DNA from: Chitinophagaceae bacterium
GTDB taxonomy: Bacteria; Bacteroidota; Bacteroidia; Chitinophagales; Chitinophagaceae
DNA length: 46,125 nt
Direction of reading: 5' to 3'
Assembly: GCA_947456825.1 (NCBI GenBank)
Contig: CANGTM010000007.1
Location: forward strand, 1-46,125
The translations under genes were made by a program, and so were the position numbers. Under the pieces are notes generated by a model that was given only the letters and a program-made list of their open reading frames with translations, searched no databases and had not been told where the DNA came from. Position 1 is the first letter of the stretch. Every line of letters starts with the position of its first letter. Positions 28,760 through 38,363 of this stretch are shown here, in pieces.

Positions 28760-28767
28760 TATTTTTG
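28760..28767 (+). promoter_or_regulatory. -7 element TATTTTTG upstream of the glmM-like gene
   Basis: Match to TAnnTTTG, 19 nt before ATG 28786. Confidence 0.4.
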
Positions 28768-28785
28768 CAGCGCTAAAACCTTCCT

Positions 28786-30162
28786 ATGGCATTAATCAAG
28801 AGTATCTCCGGAATTAGAGGCACCATTGGCCATCGGCCCGGAGAAAATCTTACTCCCATCGATATCGTAAAGTTTACGGCAGCATTTGGTACCCTTGTAA
28901 AGAACAATAAAGAGGGTGTCAAGATGGTCGTAGGTCGCGACGGTCGAATCAGTGGCCCCATGGTACAACAATTGGTAGTGCAAACGTTGGTGGGATTGGG
29001 AATCGATGTTATCGATCTTGGACTTAGTACCACTCCCACGGTAGAGATGGCCGTGACCGCTGCACAGGCAGCCGGAGGCATCATCATTACAGCCAGCCAT
29101 AACCCCCGCGAATGGAATGCGCTTAAGCTGCTGAACGGGAAGGGAGAATTTATAGATGCTTCGGTAGGCGCCCAGGTACTCTCACTGGCCGAAAAGGAAG
29201 AATTCAGTTTTGCCACCGTCGAAAAGTTAGGCACTGTTACGGCGGCAGACTATATGGACTATCATCTCGATGCCATTTTGGAATATCCACTGGTCGATGC
29301 CTCGCTCATTGCCACCAAGAAGTTTAAGGTGGTGGTCGATGCCATAAATTCCACCGGAGCGATATACGTGCCTGCTCTGTTGCGCAAGTTGGGGGTTACC
29401 GATGTGGTCGTGCTTAATGAAACCGTCAATGGTCGATTTGCCCACTCACCCGAGCCGCTGCCGGAGAACCTACAGGAGCTTTGTCACGAGGTGGTCAGGC
29501 AGGGAGCCGATCTGGGCATAGCCGTGGACCCCGATGTTGACCGTCTCTGTTTTGTGAGTGAAGATGGTTCGTTATTTGGCGAAGAATATACTTTGGTGGC
29601 CGTGGCCGATTACATGCTTTCCAAAAAGGCAGGCTACGCGGTCAGCAATATGAGCAGCACTAAATCGCTCAAAGAACTTGCGCTGGCCAGCGGAGGACAG
29701 TATGCCTCGGCAGCTGTGGGCGAGGTCAATGTCGTGGCCAAAATGAAACAAGTAAATGCTGTAATAGGCGGAGAGGGGAACGGGGGCATTATCGTGCCGG
29801 ACTTTCACTACGGACGCGATGCCCTTATCGGTATCGGTCTTTTTTTGACGCATCTGGCTCTTTCGGGCAAAAAGATGAGTGCACTTCGAAAGCGTTATCC
29901 CGATTACTTTATTTCAAAGAATAAGATCGAGCTGCAACCGGGAACCGACCTGGCTTCTATTTTTTCGGCCATTCAAAAAAAATATGCGCACCATCCCCTG
30001 AATACCGATGATGGGCTCAAGATCGAGTTCGACAACGATTGGGTTCACTTGCGCAGCTCTAATACCGAACCCATCGTGCGTATCTATGCCGAGAGCGATC
30101 TTGAGTCGAAAGCTTCGCATATGGCGCAACAGCTGATGCGCGATATCAAGGAATTTTCATAG
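28786..30162 (+). CDS. glmM: Phosphoglucosamine mutase / phosphohexomutase
   Basis: ISGIRGTIG, IIITASHNPREWNALKLL, DPDVDRLCFV, GGEGNGGII, RSSNTEPIVRIYAES. Confidence 0.85.
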   Translation: MALIKSISGIRGTIGHRPGENLTPIDIVKFTAAFGTLVKNNKEGVKMVVGRDGRISGPMVQQLVVQTLVGLGIDVIDLGLSTTPTVEMAVTAAQAAGGIIITASHNPREWNALKLLNGKGEFIDASVGAQVLSLAEKEEFSFATVEKLGTVTAADYMDYHLDAILEYPLVDASLIATKKFKVVVDAINSTGAIYVPALLRKLGVTDVVVLNETVNGRFAHSPEPLPENLQELCHEVVRQGADLGIAVDPDVDRLCFVSEDGSLFGEEYTLVAVADYMLSKKAGYAVSNMSSTKSLKELALASGGQYASAAVGEVNVVAKMKQVNAVIGGEGNGGIIVPDFHYGRDALIGIGLFLTHLALSGKKMSALRKRYPDYFISKNKIELQPGTDLASIFSAIQKKYAHHPLNTDDGLKIEFDNDWVHLRSSNTEPIVRIYAESDLESKASHMAQQLMRDIKEFS

Positions 30163-30190
30163 ATACTTATCTAGTAACTTTAACTCGCCC

Positions 30191-31315
30191 ATGAACAGGA
30201 TTTACCTTGATAATGCAGCTACGACCCCGCTCGATCCGCAGGTGATGGAGGCCATGCTGCCTTATCTGTCGACTCATTTTGGAAATCCCTCCTCGATCTA
30301 CTCGTATGGACGAGAGACGCGGCTGGCGGTAGAAAATGCGCGCAAGACAGTAGCCCGTCTTGTAAAGGCAAGTCCCGGAGAAATTTTTTTTACCAGCGGG
30401 GGTACCGAAAGTGATAACATGGCGCTGGTGGCCGCTGTCGAGGACCTGGGTTGTCGCCATATCATAACGTCCTCCATAGAGCATCATGCGGTCGTTCATA
30501 CGGTAGAAAACTTGCAAAAAAAGCACCAGCTGCAACTCAGCTATGTGTCTGTGCTGCCCGATGGCCATATTGATCTAGATCACCTTCAGGCGTTGGTGGC
30601 TGGTTCTTCTGCGCGGGCACTAGTTAGTTTGATGCATGCCAATAACGAGATCGGTAACCTGCTCGATATCGAGAAGGTGGGAGCTATCTGTAAAGCACAT
30701 GGCGCCATCTTTCATTCAGATACGGTACAAACCCTGGGGCATTATCCGCTCGATTTTAGTAAAAAGTGGATCCACTTTGCTACCGGGGCCAGCCATAAAT
30801 TTCATGGACCAAAGGGTGTGGGACTCCTCTATGTATCGGACGAGGTAACCATTCGACCCATGATCCACGGGGGAGGACAAGAAAGAAACATGCGGGCGGG
30901 TACCGAAAATATCTATGGTATCGTAGGCTTTGCCAAAGCATTGGAGCTGGCCGATGAGCACGGAGAAAAAGATCGGTCACATATTTTATCACTCAAATAT
31001 TACTTGGCCGAGCGCTTACAGCAACAAATTCCCGGTCTGCTCTTCAATGGAGACTGGAAGGGAGAGAGCCTTTATACGGTGTTGAACGTCTCTTTTCCTC
31101 GCAACGAAAAAACAGAGATGTTGCTAATGGCCCTCGATATGCAAGGTATTTGTGTGTCGGGCGGAAGCGCTTGCAGCAGCGGCGCCGATGTGGGCAGTCA
31201 TGTAATTCGAGCGCTGCGCACAACGCCAAGTGTTCCCATTCGGTTTTCTTTTTCTAAGTACAATACTAAAGAGCAACTCGACCAGGTGCTTCAGGTACTG
31301 GCGCAGTTAGTATAA
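30191..31315 (+). CDS. Cysteine desulfurase (NifS/IscS family)
   Basis: YLDNAATTPLDPQV, TSGGTESDNMA, HFATGASHKFHGPKGVGLLY (PLP Lys), VSGGSACSSGA (active Cys). Confidence 0.95.
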   Translation: MNRIYLDNAATTPLDPQVMEAMLPYLSTHFGNPSSIYSYGRETRLAVENARKTVARLVKASPGEIFFTSGGTESDNMALVAAVEDLGCRHIITSSIEHHAVVHTVENLQKKHQLQLSYVSVLPDGHIDLDHLQALVAGSSARALVSLMHANNEIGNLLDIEKVGAICKAHGAIFHSDTVQTLGHYPLDFSKKWIHFATGASHKFHGPKGVGLLYVSDEVTIRPMIHGGGQERNMRAGTENIYGIVGFAKALELADEHGEKDRSHILSLKYYLAERLQQQIPGLLFNGDWKGESLYTVLNVSFPRNEKTEMLLMALDMQGICVSGGSACSSGADVGSHVIRALRTTPSVPIRFSFSKYNTKEQLDQVLQVLAQLV

Positions 31316-31419
31316 CCATCTTTTTCGCAAGCGATTCAAAGCAAAGATGTCGTCGGTTTCACGCGACGAGAGGTCACCATTTTTAGGGGTAAGTTCGGCT
31401 CGATACTTCGGCAACGCGG

Positions 31420-31641
31420 TCAGAGGTGATGCCAGGGATTTCTTCTACTAAGCTTTATATAGTGACTTAAGTTGCGCCAAAAGGCTAAGATCAGGTAAAC
31501 GATAACGGGGGAGCCCAGGGTCAGTACTGAGGTATACATAAAATACTGCCGGATTCTGCTGGGAGCGATCCCCATGCGGGCACCTATGGCGGAGCAAACC
31601 CCAAAGGCATTCCACTCCACGAAAAATTTTAACTTATTCAT
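31420..31641 (-). CDS. Small PspC-domain membrane protein
   Basis: [43 protein letters not shown], 73 aa. Confidence 0.75.
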   Translation of the reverse strand: MNKLKFFVEWNAFGVCSAIGARMGIAPSRIRQYFMYTSVLTLGSPVIVYLILAFWRNLSHYIKLSRRNPWHHL

Positions 31642-31678
31642 AGCACTAGGCTCCCGCTAAGTTAGTGGAATCGGCATT

Positions 31679-31708
31679 TTTGAACAAGCTTCTTCTTTCG
31701 TAAATTTG
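31679..31708 (+). promoter_or_regulatory. Promoter TTTG-N18-TAAATTTG upstream of aconitase
   Basis: TTTG at 31679-31682 and TAAATTTG at 31701-31708, both elements of the Bacteroidota consensus. Confidence 0.65.
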
Positions 31709-31754
31709 CCGCGCAGCAAACATCCCTTTTTTTACTTTTTAATATCCAACAGTT

Positions 31755-34022
31755 ATGGTATTCGATCTGGACCTCATCAAGAAAGTATACGCCAATATGC
31801 CCGCCCGTGTGGCCGCTGCCCGTCAAGCACTGGGCAGACCCCTGACCCTGAGTGAAAAAATTCTCTACAGTCACTTGTGGGAGGGTGTTACTATCGGCGA
31901 TTATGCCAGGGGAAAAGATTATGTTGATTTTGCACCGGACCGCGTGGCTATGCAAGATGCCACGGCGCAGATGGCACTGCTGCAATTTGACACCACCGGC
32001 CGCAAGAAAGTGGCTGTTCCCTCTACCGTGCACTGCGATCACCTGATCGTGGCCAAGCAGGAGGGAAAGGCCGACCTGAACAAAGCCGTTACCGATAACG
32101 AAGAGGTGTATAATTTTTTATCCTCGATCTCTAATAAGTATGGGATCGGGTTTTGGAAACCCGGCGCCGGTATCATTCACCAAGTGGTATTGGAAAATTA
32201 TGCGTTTCCCGGAGGTATGATGATCGGTACCGACTCGCACACGGTCAATGCCGGCGGATTGGGTATGGTCGCCATTGGAGTGGGTGGGGCCGATGCCTGT
32301 GATGTGATGGCCGGACTTAGCTGGGAACTGCTGATGCCCAAACTGATCGGCATCAAACTAAAAGGAAAATTAAATGGCTGGACCTCTCCTAAGGATGTGA
32401 TCTTGAAAGTGGCGGGTATTCTGACTGTCAAGGGAGGCACCAACGCCATTGTTGAATATTTTGGAGAGGGCGCTACGTCGATGAGCTGCACGGGCAAAGG
32501 CACCATTTGCAACATGGGTGCCGAGATCGGGGCCACTACCTCTACGTTCGGATACGACGAGAGTATGAGTCGTTATCTGAAGGCTACCGGCAGAGCAGCG
32601 GTGGCCGATGCAGCTGATGCCATCAAAGAGCATTTGACCGGTGACCCGGAGGTGTATGCTAATCCCGAAAAATATTTCGACCGCGTTATTGAGATCGATC
32701 TTAGCGAACTGGAGCCACATCTTAACGGTCCATTTACGCCCGATCTGGCTACACCCATATCTCAAATGAAAGAAGCGGCCGCTAAAAATAACTGGCCCAC
32801 CAAAGTAGAAGTGGGTTTGATCGGAAGCTGTACCAATTCTTCTTACGAAGATATCAGCCGTGCCGTTAGTTTGGCCCGGCAGGTAGCTCAAAAGGGCCTC
32901 AAGACAAAAGCAGAATTCACCATCACGCCAGGTAGCGAGCAAGTTCGCTATACTATCGAGAGGGATGGCTTTTTGGACACCTTCTCGCAGATCGGAGCTA
33001 CCGTATTTGCCAATGCCTGTGGTCCTTGTATTGGAATGTGGGATCGGATGGGCGCAGAAAAGCAAGAGCGGAATACCATCGTACACTCCTTCAATAGAAA
33101 CTTTGCCAAGCGTGCAGATGGCAACCCAAATACGCTGGCATTCGTGGCCAGCCCTGAGTTAGTAACAGCACTGGCGATTGCCGGCGATCTTACATTTAAT
33201 CCGCTTACCGACACGCTCATCAACGAAAAAGGCGAGCAGGTAAAGCTCGACCCACCCGCAGGAGATGAATTACCGGCGAAAGGATTTGCCGTAGAGGATG
33301 CCGGTTACCAAGCTCCTGCTGCCGATGGTAGTGGGGTGGTGGTCGATGTAAAATCAGACAGCAAGCGATTGCAATTGCTTTATCCCTTTGCCGCTTGGGA
33401 GGGAACCGATCTGAAAGACCTTCGTCTGCTCATCAAGGCCAAGGGAAAATGTACCACCGATCATATTTCAATGGCAGGACCCTGGTTAAAGTTTAGAGGA
33501 CACCTCGACAACATCAGCAATAATATGCTGATCGGTGCGGTCAATTATTTCAATGAGAAGACCGATAATGTAAAAAACCAGCTGACCGGTGAATACGGAC
33601 CTGTACCTGCCACCCAGCGCGCCTATAAGGCGGCCGGCATTGGAACTATGGTGATCGGTGATGAGAATTATGGAGAGGGGTCCTCTAGGGAGCATGCGGC
33701 CATGGAGCCTCGCCACTTAGGTGTTCGCGTGGTTTTGGTAAAATCCTTTGCACGTATTCATGAGACGAACCTTAAGAAGCAGGGTATGCTGGCCCTCACC
33801 TTTGCCAACAAGGAGGATTATAACCTGGTTCAAGAAGACGATCGTATCGATGTGATCGGGTTACCCTCATTTACCCCTGGTAAGCCATTGCAGATCGTAT
33901 TGCATCATGTTGACGGAACGTCGCACACCATCGAGGCAAATCATTCGTACAATCAACAACAGATTGAATGGTTCAAGGCCGGCGGGGCCCTCAATGTGAT
34001 CCGCAGCCAGGCCCAGAAATAA
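31755..34022 (+). CDS. Aconitate hydratase (mitochondrial-type)
   Basis: [89 protein letters not shown]. Confidence 0.97.
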   Translation: MVFDLDLIKKVYANMPARVAAARQALGRPLTLSEKILYSHLWEGVTIGDYARGKDYVDFAPDRVAMQDATAQMALLQFDTTGRKKVAVPSTVHCDHLIVAKQEGKADLNKAVTDNEEVYNFLSSISNKYGIGFWKPGAGIIHQVVLENYAFPGGMMIGTDSHTVNAGGLGMVAIGVGGADACDVMAGLSWELLMPKLIGIKLKGKLNGWTSPKDVILKVAGILTVKGGTNAIVEYFGEGATSMSCTGKGTICNMGAEIGATTSTFGYDESMSRYLKATGRAAVADAADAIKEHLTGDPEVYANPEKYFDRVIEIDLSELEPHLNGPFTPDLATPISQMKEAAAKNNWPTKVEVGLIGSCTNSSYEDISRAVSLARQVAQKGLKTKAEFTITPGSEQVRYTIERDGFLDTFSQIGATVFANACGPCIGMWDRMGAEKQERNTIVHSFNRNFAKRADGNPNTLAFVASPELVTALAIAGDLTFNPLTDTLINEKGEQVKLDPPAGDELPAKGFAVEDAGYQAPAADGSGVVVDVKSDSKRLQLLYPFAAWEGTDLKDLRLLIKAKGKCTTDHISMAGPWLKFRGHLDNISNNMLIGAVNYFNEKTDNVKNQLTGEYGPVPATQRAYKAAGIGTMVIGDENYGEGSSREHAAMEPRHLGVRVVLVKSFARIHETNLKKQGMLALTFANKEDYNLVQEDDRIDVIGLPSFTPGKPLQIVLHHVDGTSHTIEANHSYNQQQIEWFKAGGALNVIRSQAQK

Positions 34023-34054
34023 AGGCCGATGAATTAAACGAGTTGACAATCATC

Positions 34055-34087
34055 AACCCCCTTTATGTAACGTAAAGGGGGTTTTTT
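34055..34087 (+). terminator. Rho-independent terminator after aconitase
   Basis: AACCCCCTTTA - TGTAACG - TAAAGGGGGTT then T run. Confidence 0.9.
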
Positions 34088-34096
34088 ATGCGTTCA

Positions 34097-34660
34097 TCAG
34101 GAAGATTGCCCCCACCGATAGGTCTTGACCGATAATCCTGCCAGGTCCATTACCCGGTCAGTAACGGTAGCCGCTACTTCTTGTAAGGTGGCCGGTTTGC
34201 TGTAGAATGAAGGAGTTGCCGGGCAAATAATACCTCCGGCCAGCGTAACGGTTTCCATATTGCGAATATGAATCAAATTATAGGGCGTTTCTCTGACTAC
34301 GCAAATCAGCTTTCTTCTTTCTTTTAATACCACATCAGCTGCTCGGGTTATGAGATCGTTTGATACACCTGTTGCGATGCGTCCGAGCGTGCCCATTGAG
34401 CAGGGGATCACGATCATGGTATCGTACTGGCCGGAGCCGGAGGCGAAGGGGGCCGAGAAGTCGTTGGTCTCGTAGTGTTGAACATCAAATTGTTTCCAGC
34501 TGTCCGTTTCCAGTTCTGTCTTCCAGACCTCCTTGGCATTGGTGGTCATGACCACGGCCAGCTGTTCCCATTGCGAGCGGGCCTGGCTTAGTTTTTGCAA
34601 CAAACTCTGGGCATAAATAGCACCACTGGCTCCAGTCACACAAAGCAATATTCTTCTCAT
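34097..34660 (-). CDS. UbiX-family flavin prenyltransferase
   Basis: RRILLCVTGASGAIYAQSLLQ, MIVIPCSMGTLGRIATGVSNDLITRAADVVLKERRKLICVVRETPYNLIHIRNM. Confidence 0.93.
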   Translation of the reverse strand: MRRILLCVTGASGAIYAQSLLQKLSQARSQWEQLAVVMTTNAKEVWKTELETDSWKQFDVQHYETNDFSAPFASGSGQYDTMIVIPCSMGTLGRIATGVSNDLITRAADVVLKERRKLICVVRETPYNLIHIRNMETVTLAGGIICPATPSFYSKPATLQEVAATVTDRVMDLAGLSVKTYRWGQSS

Positions 34661-34771
34661 TAGAAATATAACTCAGAAGCGCGCAATTGGTTCACTATAG
34701 GGTTAAAAAGTTAGTAGTTTACCCCTATTTTTAAAAATTTACTAAGTATTTTTTGCCATTCATCCCCAAAC

Positions 34772-34795
34772 AAATTCGACATTAGTGTCGAATTT
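34772..34795. repeat. Perfect inverted repeat, 10-bp arms with 4-nt loop
   Basis: AAATTCGACA TTAG TGTCGAATTT, read directly. Confidence 0.85.
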
Positions 34796-34837
34796 TCATA
34801 GGATAAGGTTTAATGGTTAATGGTCTATGATTAGGGC

Positions 34838-34867
34838 CCCCCGGTGTAAATCGGGGGTTCTTTTTTT
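34838..34867 (+). terminator. Plus-strand terminator-like hairpin with no plus-strand gene upstream
   Basis: CCCCCG - 8-nt loop - CGGGGG followed by TTCTTTTTTTT; no T run on the minus side. Confidence 0.6.
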
Positions 34868-37013
34868 ATCGAAGGGTATTCTCATTACCTAATACTGTCA
34901 AGATCCATTTTGTTTTCTTGCTCCACAAATGAAAGGTAGTGTTATCGGCCATGCCGCCAATGCCATGGTTTTTGTTGGGATAGTAGGCGCTTTCAAAGTC
35001 TATATTGCTTTTTACCAGCGCGGTGATCATCTGCGTGGCATTCTGAAAGTGCACATTGTCATCGGCTGTACCGTGTATAATCAGGTATTTCCCTTTTATC
35101 TTATCGGTGTGGTTGATGGGTGAATTATCGTCGTAACCCGCTGCGTTCTCCTTAGGAGTACGCATATAGCGTTCTGTGTAGATGTTATCATAAAAGCGCC
35201 AGCTGGTTACCGGAGCTACGGCCACGGCCGCACTAAATATTCCCGCTCCTTTGGTGATGGCCAGTGAACTCATAAACCCACCATAGCTCCATCCCCAGTG
35301 CCCTATCTTGTTTTTGTCGACCCAGGGTTGCTGACCTAAGAATGAGGCGGCATCGATCTGATCTTCGATCTCTAGTTTTCCTAGTTGCAGATATGTTTTC
35401 TTTTTGAATTCCTCGCCACGGTAGCCGGTTCCGGTATTGTCTACGCTCACCACAATAAAACCTTTTTGAGCCAGCAATTGATGCCAATTGCTAACGGCCC
35501 CAAATCGATTGGCCACTTGCTGCGAGCCGGGTCCACCGTAGTTGCAAAATAAGACAGGGTATTTTTTGGTCGAATCAAACCCCGTTGGTTTTAGCATCCA
35601 GCCATTGAGCGTGTCACCTTTGGTGTTGGGGATGCGAATGAACGAAGTTGTCCCAAATCCATAGTCACGCATGGTTGCTTTTAATTTGGGAGATTCTCCA
35701 AAGACCTTCTCTTGTACCGCAGTGATCGCTTTTTTCTTATCGATCACTACTTGTTGCAAACTGACGGTCTGTGGCGTATTGATATCTGAGAAATAAAGAA
35801 TGAATTTACTGAAGTCATCGTTGAAGGTGGCGCGGTTCCAGCCCTCACCTTGCGTAAGCGCATAGGTCTTGTCTCCGTTAAAATCGGTTACAAATAGATT
35901 GCGGTCCATGGGGCGAGGCCAGGCCATCGTGAAATAGATGCGTCTATTTGCTTCGTCTACGCCATTTACCTCGGTGACCTCTGCGTTGCCCTTGGTCAAT
36001 TGCTTTTTAGTCGCGCCATCCAATCCGTAGAGGTAGAGATGACGATATCCATTCATCTCGCTGGTGAACAAATAGTTCTTTCCGTCCTTAAGGAACCACC
36101 AATCGTCGTTGATCTCAACAAAGTATTTGTTTTTCTCTTCGTAAAGAGTACTGCTTTTGCCGGTGGTGGCGTCGGTGCTCAGGAGTTTTAATACATTTTG
36201 GTGCCGATTCATCCAAAATACTACCAGCTGGCGATCATCGGTGGTCCATTTTATACGGGGGATATAGATGTCGCCCGATTCGTACTGAGCCTTGGCTTTT
36301 GAGCCGTTCTTGACGTTGTAAATGTAGATGTCTACCACCGAGTTGTCATCTCCGGCTTTGGGATACTTGTACCGATAGTCACTATTGTGTGCGTTATCGT
36401 ACATCGTCATATTGAATTCTTTTACACCCGACTCATCGAAGCGGTAGTAGGCAATATAATTACCCTTCGGGCTCCACTCATAAGCGCGGCTAAATTCAAA
36501 CTCCTCTTCGTAGACCCAGTCACAATTTCCATTGATGATAAAATTCCATTTTCCATCGGTGGTTACCGCTTGGGTGGTAGCCGTCGGAATATGAAACAGC
36601 ATCAGATTATTATTTTGTACATACGAGATGTATTGACCGTCGGGTGAAAATTGCGGATGGAGTGATTTGGTATCACCTCCTATTTGTATTAACGAAGAGT
36701 CAGTACTGTTAAATAGGTACAGTAATGATTTGGAGGAGCGACGGTAAATAGGTTCCGTCTTTGTTCTGAGCAATTGCAAATTTGACTTGGCCTCGCAGGT
36801 GATGATATCATCGGGGCGTCCTATCTTTTTACCTTGTGCATCAGCAAAGCGATCCCAGTTGATGGAAGGGGAGGGCGCTTTACTCTCGGAGAACGAGGCC
36901 GAAACCGGGTCGGTGCGAAAGGTTCCCTTTTTATAGACATCTTCGAGTGTAATGGTCTTAGTTTGGCTCCAGCACAGGGCCGGCAGCGCTAAAAAGAGGA
37001 ACAGCAGTCGCAT
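34866..37013 (-). CDS. S9 family peptidase, DPP4-like
   Basis: DPP IV N-terminal propeller, FCNYGGPGSQ, IGHWGWSYGGFMSSLAI, IHGTADDNVHFQN, NKNHGIGG. Confidence 0.93.
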   Translation of the reverse strand: MRLLFLFLALPALCWSQTKTITLEDVYKKGTFRTDPVSASFSESKAPSPSINWDRFADAQGKKIGRPDDIITCEAKSNLQLLRTKTEPIYRRSSKSLLYLFNSTDSSLIQIGGDTKSLHPQFSPDGQYISYVQNNNLMLFHIPTATTQAVTTDGKWNFIINGNCDWVYEEEFEFSRAYEWSPKGNYIAYYRFDESGVKEFNMTMYDNAHNSDYRYKYPKAGDDNSVVDIYIYNVKNGSKAKAQYESGDIYIPRIKWTTDDRQLVVFWMNRHQNVLKLLSTDATTGKSSTLYEEKNKYFVEINDDWWFLKDGKNYLFTSEMNGYRHLYLYGLDGATKKQLTKGNAEVTEVNGVDEANRRIYFTMAWPRPMDRNLFVTDFNGDKTYALTQGEGWNRATFNDDFSKFILYFSDINTPQTVSLQQVVIDKKKAITAVQEKVFGESPKLKATMRDYGFGTTSFIRIPNTKGDTLNGWMLKPTGFDSTKKYPVLFCNYGGPGSQQVANRFGAVSNWHQLLAQKGFIVVSVDNTGTGYRGEEFKKKTYLQLGKLEIEDQIDAASFLGQQPWVDKNKIGHWGWSYGGFMSSLAITKGAGIFSAAVAVAPVTSWRFYDNIYTERYMRTPKENAAGYDDNSPINHTDKIKGKYLIIHGTADDNVHFQNATQMITALVKSNIDFESAYYPNKNHGIGGMADNTTFHLWSKKTKWILTVLGNENTLR

Positions 37014-37019
37014 AATGAT

Positions 37020-38279
37020 TTATTTTTTTTCTGCCATGTCTGGAATGGCCTCTACTTTATACGCTCCGGCATCCAGCTTAACCTTGGTCTCGGTAAAGGC
37101 TTCAAGGGTAAGACGGATGTCTTCATCGGTATGTACGGCAGAGGGGATCAGACGATAGATGATATGACCTTTTGGAATAACAGGGTATACAACAATGGAG
37201 GCAAAGACGCCGTAGTTCTCGCGAAGGTCCATAACCATTGCGGTTGCCTCTTCTACACCGCCTTTCATGTAAACGGGGGTTACTACCGAATCTGTCTTGC
37301 CAATGTCGAAGCCGCGTTCTTTGAGGCCTTGCTGCAGTTTACGGGCATTACTCCAGAGTTTGTCTTTTAGCTCAGGATGATTGCGCAACAGCTCCAGTCT
37401 TTTCAGATTGCCAACCACCAGTGGCATAGGTAGACTCTTGGCAAATATCTGTGAGCGGATATTGTAGCGGATATAATCCACAACGGGCTTGTCACCAGCT
37501 ACGAAGGCACCAATGCTGGCCATCGATTTGGCGAACGTGGAGAAGTAAATATCAATTTTATCTTGAACCCCTTGCTCTTCTCCGGCACCGGCACCGGTCT
37601 TGCCCAGAGTACCGAATCCGTGCGCATCATCTACCAATAATCTGAATTGATATTTTTCTTTGAGGGCAGCGATCTCTTTCAATTTTCCCTGGTCACCGGC
37701 CATTCCGAACACACCTTCGGTGATGACCAGAATGCCACCGGTCTTTTGCTTTTCGATGAGCGCCGTGGCACGTTGTAATTGTTTTTCGCAATCCTCTACA
37801 TCATTATGCTTAAAAACGTAGCGGTGTCCGGGGTGCAGCCTTAGGCCATCAATAATACAAGCATGGCTTTCGGCATCGTAGACGATCACATCGTGACGAC
37901 CGCAAAGCACATCGATCACACTCACCATTCCCTGGTAGCCAAAATTGAGTAAGATGGCATCTTCCTTCATTTCAAAGGCGGCCAGTTCGGCTTCGAGTTG
38001 TTCGTGGTGATTACTGTTACCACTCATCATGCGGGCACCCATAGGGTAGGCTAGTCCATACTGCGCGGCCGCATCAGCATCGGCCTTGCGCACTTCGGGA
38101 TGGTTAGCGAGTCCGAGATAGTTGTTAAGACTCCAAACGATCATATCCTTGCCACGAAACTTCATGCGGCTGCTGATCTCTCCTTCCAATTTGGGAAAGG
38201 CAAAGTAACCATGGGCTCTTTCGCGGTGTTGTCCCAGGGGTCCGGCATTCTTTAACAGTCTTTCAAACAGGTCGGCCAT
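37020..38279 (-). CDS. Alpha-oxoamine synthase-family PLP enzyme (2-amino-3-ketobutyrate CoA ligase/serine palmitoyltransferase-like)
   Basis: WSLNNYLGLANHPEV, LVDDAHGFGTLGKTGAG, IYFSTFAKSMASIGAFVAG (PLP Lys). Confidence 0.85.
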   Translation of the reverse strand: MADLFERLLKNAGPLGQHRERAHGYFAFPKLEGEISSRMKFRGKDMIVWSLNNYLGLANHPEVRKADADAAAQYGLAYPMGARMMSGNSNHHEQLEAELAAFEMKEDAILLNFGYQGMVSVIDVLCGRHDVIVYDAESHACIIDGLRLHPGHRYVFKHNDVEDCEKQLQRATALIEKQKTGGILVITEGVFGMAGDQGKLKEIAALKEKYQFRLLVDDAHGFGTLGKTGAGAGEEQGVQDKIDIYFSTFAKSMASIGAFVAGDKPVVDYIRYNIRSQIFAKSLPMPLVVGNLKRLELLRNHPELKDKLWSNARKLQQGLKERGFDIGKTDSVVTPVYMKGGVEEATAMVMDLRENYGVFASIVVYPVIPKGHIIYRLIPSAVHTDEDIRLTLEAFTETKVKLDAGAYKVEAIPDMAEKK

Positions 38280-38310
38280 AACAAGCGGTTTTACAGGTTT
38301 AAATCAGCTG

Positions 38311-38318
38311 CAAAAGTA
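38311..38318 (-). promoter_or_regulatory. -7 element TACTTTTG (minus strand) for the PLP enzyme-DPP4 pair
   Basis: Plus strand CAAAAGTA, 32 nt upstream of the start. Confidence 0.4.
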
Positions 38319-38363
38319 CGATTTTCTGCGGCATACGAGTTGCTCGCGCCGGCAGAAAAAAAC

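Noticed and set aside
32370-33086. 238-aa minus-strand ORF inside aconitase
   Set aside because: Aconitase on the plus strand has unambiguous conserved motifs throughout; the antisense frame shows no domain.
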